Of a DNA stretch of 64,000 nucleotides, positions 59,515-64,000 are shown piece by piece; within the stretch, counting starts at the first letter, position 1; each line of letters starts with the position of its first letter. Source of the DNA: Chrysophaeum taylorii (taxonomy: Eukaryota > Sar > Pelagophyceae > Pelagomonadales > Pelagomonadaceae); NCBI GenBank assembly GCA_029834535.1, contig JAQMWT010000479.1, positions 1 through 64,000 on the forward strand, read 5' to 3'. The notes under the pieces were generated by a model. It was not told the DNA's origin, searched no databases, and worked only from the letters and a program-made list of their open reading frames with translations. Position numbers and translations under genes: made by a program.

Positions 59515-61285
59515 CACGGCGATGGGGAGTCCCAACGGACCGCAACACCACGAAAGCGAAGGGGTTCATGCACTACGAAACGGGGCAGCAGAGCAGTACT
59601 TTTAATTCTGGGGTGGAGACTCAAGATTCTTCAGTCAACGGATCTCGTTTTTTTAATTCTTGAGTATGGAACTCGCTGAGGCACTAGCAGGAGCTCGTCC
59701 GGGTCTGGCGACGCGGGCGTCGAGTCATTTGATGTCCAAGGCTACCTCGTCAACTAATTTTTGGCGACGTGCCATCACGGGAGCGGTGAGTTCGATGTCG
59801 GCGCGCGTCCGAAAAAAATTCTTAAGATTGGAATGCTCGGTGTGGGCACCGTCTACCATCTTTTTTTGGTCAGAAGGCGGCGCCGGTCGTCCGGACGTAT
59901 GAACGAACTCTGGGCATGCTCGGACCAACCGCGGACGCAGTAATTGTCGCGAGACGCGGAATTGTATACATTCTCGTCCTTCGCGCGCGCGAGCGCGAGC
60001 TTTCGCTCGACTCTCGCGGGCCGAACTCTCGCCTTGAGATCCACGACCTCAATTATCACCGCCCCATGAAGGGCGCGTATGTCACCGAGACGATGAACTG
60101 CGTCGCACGGCCGAACGAAGACTTGGTCTTCCCGCGGCCCGACCAGTACTGCGTCGAGGAGCTCCTCGCCGCAAACTGAGACTCTGTTCTCGAGATGCTC
60201 GTGCGTCAGACGCCACGCTTCGACGACGACGTGATCGTGGACGTGCTTCCGAAGCTACGGTCTCTCTTGGCTTTTGTCGACGAACGCGTCTGCTTTCGAT
60301 TTCGCGCGCTGAGCGGCGCGGCTCGTATGCGCGAAGGAGCTTCCCGTACTCCGCGCTCGCTTGTTTCCCGCTGACGACGGCGCGGCCTCCGAGCAGGGTA
60401 GGACGCGTGGCCGCGCGACGACCTCCGCGTGCTCCAGCTCGTCCTCGGCCTCCCGGACTCGGCGCGGGCCTGGTGGTACTCCAAGACCGCGCTCGTTGAC
60501 GAGCTGAATCGGCGCAGCGACCTCGACGTGACGACGGCCGACGTCGAGGTCCTCTTCCAGCTGCCAGCCCGCACCTTCCTTGCCGGCCGCTCCATGCCTC
60601 GGCGCCGAGCTCGCGGCCAATAGTTCATCTGGGTGTCGTCGAGCAGTCACTGCCCACAGGCTGGTCAGCCAGCTCCAGGGCGACAGACATCCCGCGCCCG
60701 CTCGTCGACAGTGCCCCGGTCCTTCGAAGCACAACCCTGGCGTGGCTTTGGAAACAGCGAGATGATTTCGCCCCCAAGGAGGAGTCTGCCCCGTGCCTAC
60801 CGTAATCTACATAATTAACAACGACAATGCCCAGGAAGGTGTCTCCCGAGGGAGCGGCGATGGGGGTCGCCGAGGGCGGCGTGCTGGAGGACGAGGAGGA
60901 GTCGACAGAGCTGGAGGACTCGGAGCTCGCCGAGCTGCACCATGGAAAGAGAAAATCGTTGCTCCTGAAATGGAGCGTCGACACCTGCACCCCAAGGGGT
61001 CTCTCTCTCTCAGTACCGACGCAGCTCGGAAATTGCGTCCTTTGTGCAACCTGCGTTGTCGACTGCTTCGCTGGAGGCGCGTGCGGGGCGGTCGCGTTGC
61101 TCGAGTCGACCTTCATGGCCTCGGCGGTGGCCGACCGACATGCTTCGGTTTGCGAAGTTCCGACACCCGTATCACGACCACGCGCGGCACACGGGCCGCG
61201 TAATCACGGGCCGCGCAATCACGTGCGAAGGGCCACATTTCCAAGTTGAGCTCCGACCGTTACAATAGGGATATAGGGAGAGTTT
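59515..61285. other. Decayed gene region
   Basis: Several protein-like pieces with high GC but no continuous frame. Plus strand 59916-60179 (ADAVIVARRGIVYILVLRAR, then a tail ending VEELLAAN); ~60180-60385 (MLVRQTPRFDDDVIVDVLPK then LRSLLAFVDERVCFRFRALS); 60429-60623 (MLQLVLGLPDSARAWWYSKT then ALVDELNRRSDLDVTTADVE); 60827-61249 (acidic helix, then a Cys-containing part). Either one host gene broken by mutation or several short exons that I cannot connect. Family not recognised. Confidence 0.4.
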
Positions 61286-61410
61286 GTTTGTCTTTAAATG
61301 TCGACTGCTAAGAGGAGGGTGTGTGTGGGGAGCATGGAGGATGTGGGTGTGTTTGTGGGGTAGGAGGGATGTGCCTGACGGGCGGACATAAGTACGCGGG
61401 ACCCCTATAG
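61286..61410 (+). repeat. Dispersed repeat A, copy 4 (short)
   Basis: tgtctttaaatgtcgactgc, the GTGTGTG and atg(g/a)aggatgtgggtg segments, gatgtgcctgacgggcgg, and ends at acgcgggacc. It is followed by a repeated tatagggagagtt (61268-61281 and 61405-61416) on each side, a possible 12-13 bp target-site duplication. Confidence 0.75.
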
Positions 61411-61535
61411 GGAGAGTTCCCCCCCAGAGGTACTATTACCACGTGCTTCCACTTCCTCAAACCCTCACAATTCTCGAGCTCAGCCACATTTCCGCCTTGC
61501 TCCAAGTTGACACAAAACGGTGGTTTTGCACAAGG

Positions 61536-62921
61536 ATGTTGTTGCTTGGCTATGTCCTCGTCGTCGCGACGATAAATTTAACGCGCGGTGAGTGGTTGCC
61601 GTGCGCCGCTGAGGGTGGACGCTGCTCATGCGGCGGCGGCGGCGGCGGTTTGGTCCAATACGGCGCCTGCGACGACGACAACCACTGGCGCTTTGTGGCC
61701 GTGCGATTGGAGCCTGAGGAGACGTTTATCGCGTGCACCAACCTTGCCTTTCGTAGCGATCCAGCGCCTGAACGCGTGAAGATGTGCCGATGCGATGCTT
61801 CGCCTGCGCCGGAGGCGTCCAATAGCGAATGCGACGGGCTGATGCGCACGTTCGACGGCATGATAATCGAACCGGTTGATTTCGAAGGCCCGCGGGCCTC
61901 GCTGTCCGACGCGGCGCGGACTGCAAGCCGCGCTGCCTGGGTAGAATTGCCGGCGCGGTCGTCGCCGAGTTACCCACGCAAGTGTGCGTCGAAACTGGGG
62001 CTCGCGCCAGCGAAAAATTCGAGCCGGGTGACGATATTTTACGGATTGACCTTGATCGGCGACCCGGTGTGCCACGGCTTCGAAATCGCACGCACCCAGC
62101 TCCTGTCGATGCGGCTCGCGGGCCTTGTACCTGGCGCCCAGTTTCACGTTTTCGCAACTGTCATAGCTAACTCTCCTATTATACAACGGTCCGTTCGGAA
62201 GAATTGCGGCGACGCCAATCGGACGTCGACAGCCACCGTCGCCGATCTCAAGGCCCTGGTCAACGAGTTCACCGAGGGCTTGGCGACCTTTAATGTCCAG
62301 TTTGAAAACGAATACGAATACCCGGCACTCCACGCGCTCTGGAGCCACGCGCGCCGGCAGAGGCGCGACGACGACGAGCTACTGTTGTACTTCCATAACA
62401 AGGGCGTCACGCACGCGTCAGACAGCAAGCGACCGCGTTTGGAACGGGAACGGATTCCGAACCACTTTTCTGTCCGTGGCTACCGAACTCTTGAGGAAAT
62501 GATTGTGTTCCGCACGTTCGTCGGGGCGTGGCGATACATACCTCCAATATTCGATCATTTCGACCAAGTCGAGCACCTCTCCATAGCGCCGGATACTCTT
62601 GGGGTTGGTTACTACAATTTCTGGTGGGCGACGCCGGCGTGGATTCGGATGCACGAAGAGCCGACGAGGCCATCCGAGTTGGCGCAGTTTGAGCGCCATT
62701 ACTACGAACACTGGCTCGGCGACACGGGCATACCCGAAGAGCTCCAGCGCGACCCGCTCCCGTGCAAGCACGGCTTTTCTATTGGCGCCTGCGCGGCCGG
62801 CTTCTGCTCCTCGCCAGGTGCGAAAAGCGCCTTACACTATCTCAATTACTACGTTTCTGATTTTGCGAAAGAGTTCGACGGGCTAAGCCAAACTTTACTT
62901 ACTCCGCCTAATCCGCAATAG
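61536..62921 (+). CDS. Secreted glycosyltransferase-like protein
   Basis: 461 residues from MLLLGYVLVVATINLTRGEW, a signal peptide; 31 further in-frame codons upstream are rejected because the signal would be buried. Residues ~20-90 form a small Cys-rich domain with a Gly run (CAAEGGRCSCGG, then YGACDDDNHWRFVAVR). The main domain (~170-440) has IFYGLTLIGD, VPGAQFHVFATVIAN, YEYPALHALWSHARRQRRDD and LLLYFHNKGVTHASDS, then VGAWRYIPPIFDHFDQVEHL and GYYNFWWATPAWIRMH. A YEYPTL..LW...YFH.KGV pattern with a late FWWA block is typical of a glycosyltransferase-like family widespread in algae and some bacteria. An NDP-sugar-binding DxD is not evident. Location: secretory pathway or exported. Family known to me only by pattern, so activity is inferred. 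Confidence 0.65.
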   Translation: MLLLGYVLVVATINLTRGEWLPCAAEGGRCSCGGGGGGLVQYGACDDDNHWRFVAVRLEPEETFIACTNLAFRSDPAPERVKMCRCDASPAPEASNSECDGLMRTFDGMIIEPVDFEGPRASLSDAARTASRAAWVELPARSSPSYPRKCASKLGLAPAKNSSRVTIFYGLTLIGDPVCHGFEIARTQLLSMRLAGLVPGAQFHVFATVIANSPIIQRSVRKNCGDANRTSTATVADLKALVNEFTEGLATFNVQFENEYEYPALHALWSHARRQRRDDDELLLYFHNKGVTHASDSKRPRLERERIPNHFSVRGYRTLEEMIVFRTFVGAWRYIPPIFDHFDQVEHLSIAPDTLGVGYYNFWWATPAWIRMHEEPTRPSELAQFERHYYEHWLGDTGIPEELQRDPLPCKHGFSIGACAAGFCSSPGAKSALHYLNYYVSDFAKEFDGLSQTLLTPPNPQ

Positions 62922-62934
62922 CGGCGTGGTTATG

Positions 62935-63180
62935 AAGAAAGACACGAGGAGACGATTTTAAAAGAACGACGGTTGCAGCATGATGCCAGTCCTCCCAAAG
63001 AGTCCCCCATAATATTTTATTTTGTCCGGACGAGGCGACATTTTTTTCCAACGTCGCGCGCACCCAGGATTTCACAATAAGCGCCGCCGGCGGCAAACGA
63101 CCGCGCATAAAGTCATAAGCAGCGTCGGTGCCATGTGCGATCGGGGAAGGACAGACGAATGCGCTCATGGTCGTAAATCA
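62935..63180 (+). repeat. Dispersed repeat E, copy 3
   Basis: cacgaggagacgattttaaa, cggttgcagcatgatgccag, cggacgaggcgacatttttt, cataagcagcgtcggtgcca: same order as copy 2. It starts ~14 bp after the glycosyltransferase-like stop codon. Confidence 0.6.
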
Positions 63181-63483
63181 AGTGTCAGGGGGATGTGGGG
63201 AGCTGAGAGACGGGAAGTCAACCAGTCCTGTAACATCAAGCTGGCACGAGTACAAGCGGATAAATTGCGACGTGGGTGGTACATGCCTCGCGTCGTCAGA
63301 CGAACTTCTCACAGAGACTGAATCTCTTTGTGGGCGGCGGCGACCATCGGCCTCTCGATTTCGAGGACATGATCTGTAAGGCATTCGATGTTCGTATAGT
63401 ACGACCATACCCACAATTCTCTCCCCTTTCTTGTTGTGCTTACTCGCCCAACAATCGTTTTCGCTTTTTTTTATTAATCACTT
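63181..63483. other. Intergenic, nothing recognised
   Basis: About 300 bp without coding signal or repeat match. Confidence 0.5.
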
Positions 63484-64000
63484 CCTTTCCCAGAAAGCAC
63501 GCTTGGGGCCGTTGAAGAAGGTAGGGCGGTTCGCGCGGGGCCGGGCGCTGATTGCAACCGTCGTCGTCGTCGTCGTCATGGGAAACGAATATCCAACCCA
63601 CCGTGAGTTTCTTGCGTCCGTCCTCGGAGTTCACGCCATATACAGCCTGGATGGTGCCGGGCATCCAGTAGCAGCCCACTACCAGAGAACCTCGACGCGT
63701 CACCAGACCAACGCCAAGTCGAACGTCGGTAGCTTCAAGCGGCCACGCGTTGTCCGCGTCCGCTTCAACTTGGGGCGAGGGGCGCCGCGCTTCTCGGCAT
63801 TGGCCTCGAGCTCACGTCAACGCTCAAGTCGCATCGAGTTCGAGACGCCGGGCCACCGCAGTCCCGACCACTGGCAGCCGCCATCGGCGCTCGCCCGGGA
63901 CAACCGCCTACCAACTCGCAGGAGTCGGTCTTGATCTGCTCGCAGACGCACTTGAGGTGAGGAATCCGACGTAGGCCTTGGAACCTGCCTGGCCAATCCT
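63484..64000 (-). mobile_element. Degraded second copy of the TIR-transposon transposase (3' part)
   Basis: Collinear with about 50050-50560: the Tudor-like end (GCYWMPGTIQAV, then GWIFVSHDD) and upstream coding sequence (SAHPRK-like, TAQRLEL-like, in broken frames). Small indels, including loss of about 12 bp after the GCYWMPG codons, disrupt it, so it is older than the 49.6 kb copy. No TIR found to its left; it continues beyond the window. Confidence 0.8.

Noticed and set aside
58773-59663. 296-codon plus-strand frame with a Pro run
   Set aside because: Antisense of the Gly-rich and Pro-rich parts of the WW/WH2 protein.

Overview
This 64 kb window is nuclear DNA of a single-celled, flagellated eukaryote. 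The best guess is a heterokont (stramenopile) alga of the pelagophyte/diatom/dictyochophyte kind. The evidence is: GC-rich genes with very short introns (35-80 nt, one apparently GC-AG); a cytochrome-b5-fused front-end desaturase whose MGKGG start and -PAM end match diatom delta-6 enzymes; a DIX-domain protein of the sort common in stramenopiles; a light chain and a TPR protein of the axoneme; and many mobile-element remains. The lineage is an inference; no rRNA or plastid marker is present.

Layout. 1.7-13.1 kb is a compact housekeeping block: a multi-pass membrane ORF and an F-box ORF (possibly one spliced gene), an ABCB-type half transporter with a ZZ zinc finger, the APC/C subunit CDC16/APC6, the N-terminal acetyltransferase NAA60 (four exons), an axonemal dynein light chain (DNAL4-like) and the snoRNP protein NOP56. 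14.1-15.4 kb holds a four-exon PKA-type kinase. 17.7-21.2 kb holds a CFAP70-like TPR protein, an unknown protein and a DIX plus auxilin-J protein. 21.2-26.7 kb and 29.5-34.5 kb are gene-poor and repeat-rich, separated by a PHD-finger gene and a DGAT2-family acyltransferase. The delta-6-type desaturase (35.8-37.3 kb) lies between two oppositely oriented Helitron-helicase remnants. 42.7-46.8 kb holds a 2OG oxygenase-like gene, the molybdenum-cofactor enzyme MoaA/CNX2 and a GDP-mannose transporter. 46.8-55 kb is a nest of repeats: a third Helitron remnant, a coiled-coil repeat ORF and a 4.67 kb terminal-inverted-repeat transposon with a very large transposase. 55.1-62.9 kb holds an armadillo/EF-hand protein, a secreted Cys-rich membrane protein, a WW-WH2 actin-regulator-like protein, a decayed gene region and a secreted glycosyltransferase-like protein. 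A second, degraded copy of the transposase runs off the right edge.

The genes belong to unlinked pathways: motility (DNAL4, CFAP70-like, possibly PKA), lipid synthesis (desaturase, DGAT2), Golgi/secretory function (GDP-mannose transporter, NAA60, secreted proteins), cell cycle (CDC16) and ribosome biogenesis (NOP56). The most novel item is the TIR transposon at 49577-54247: D, D and CxxH catalytic-type motifs, a spliced 37-nt intron, long coiled coils and chromatin-reader-like domains at both ends. I could not place it in a named superfamily. Spliced models were built by eye from codon phase, GT/AG sites and family resemblance; no alignment or search was run.
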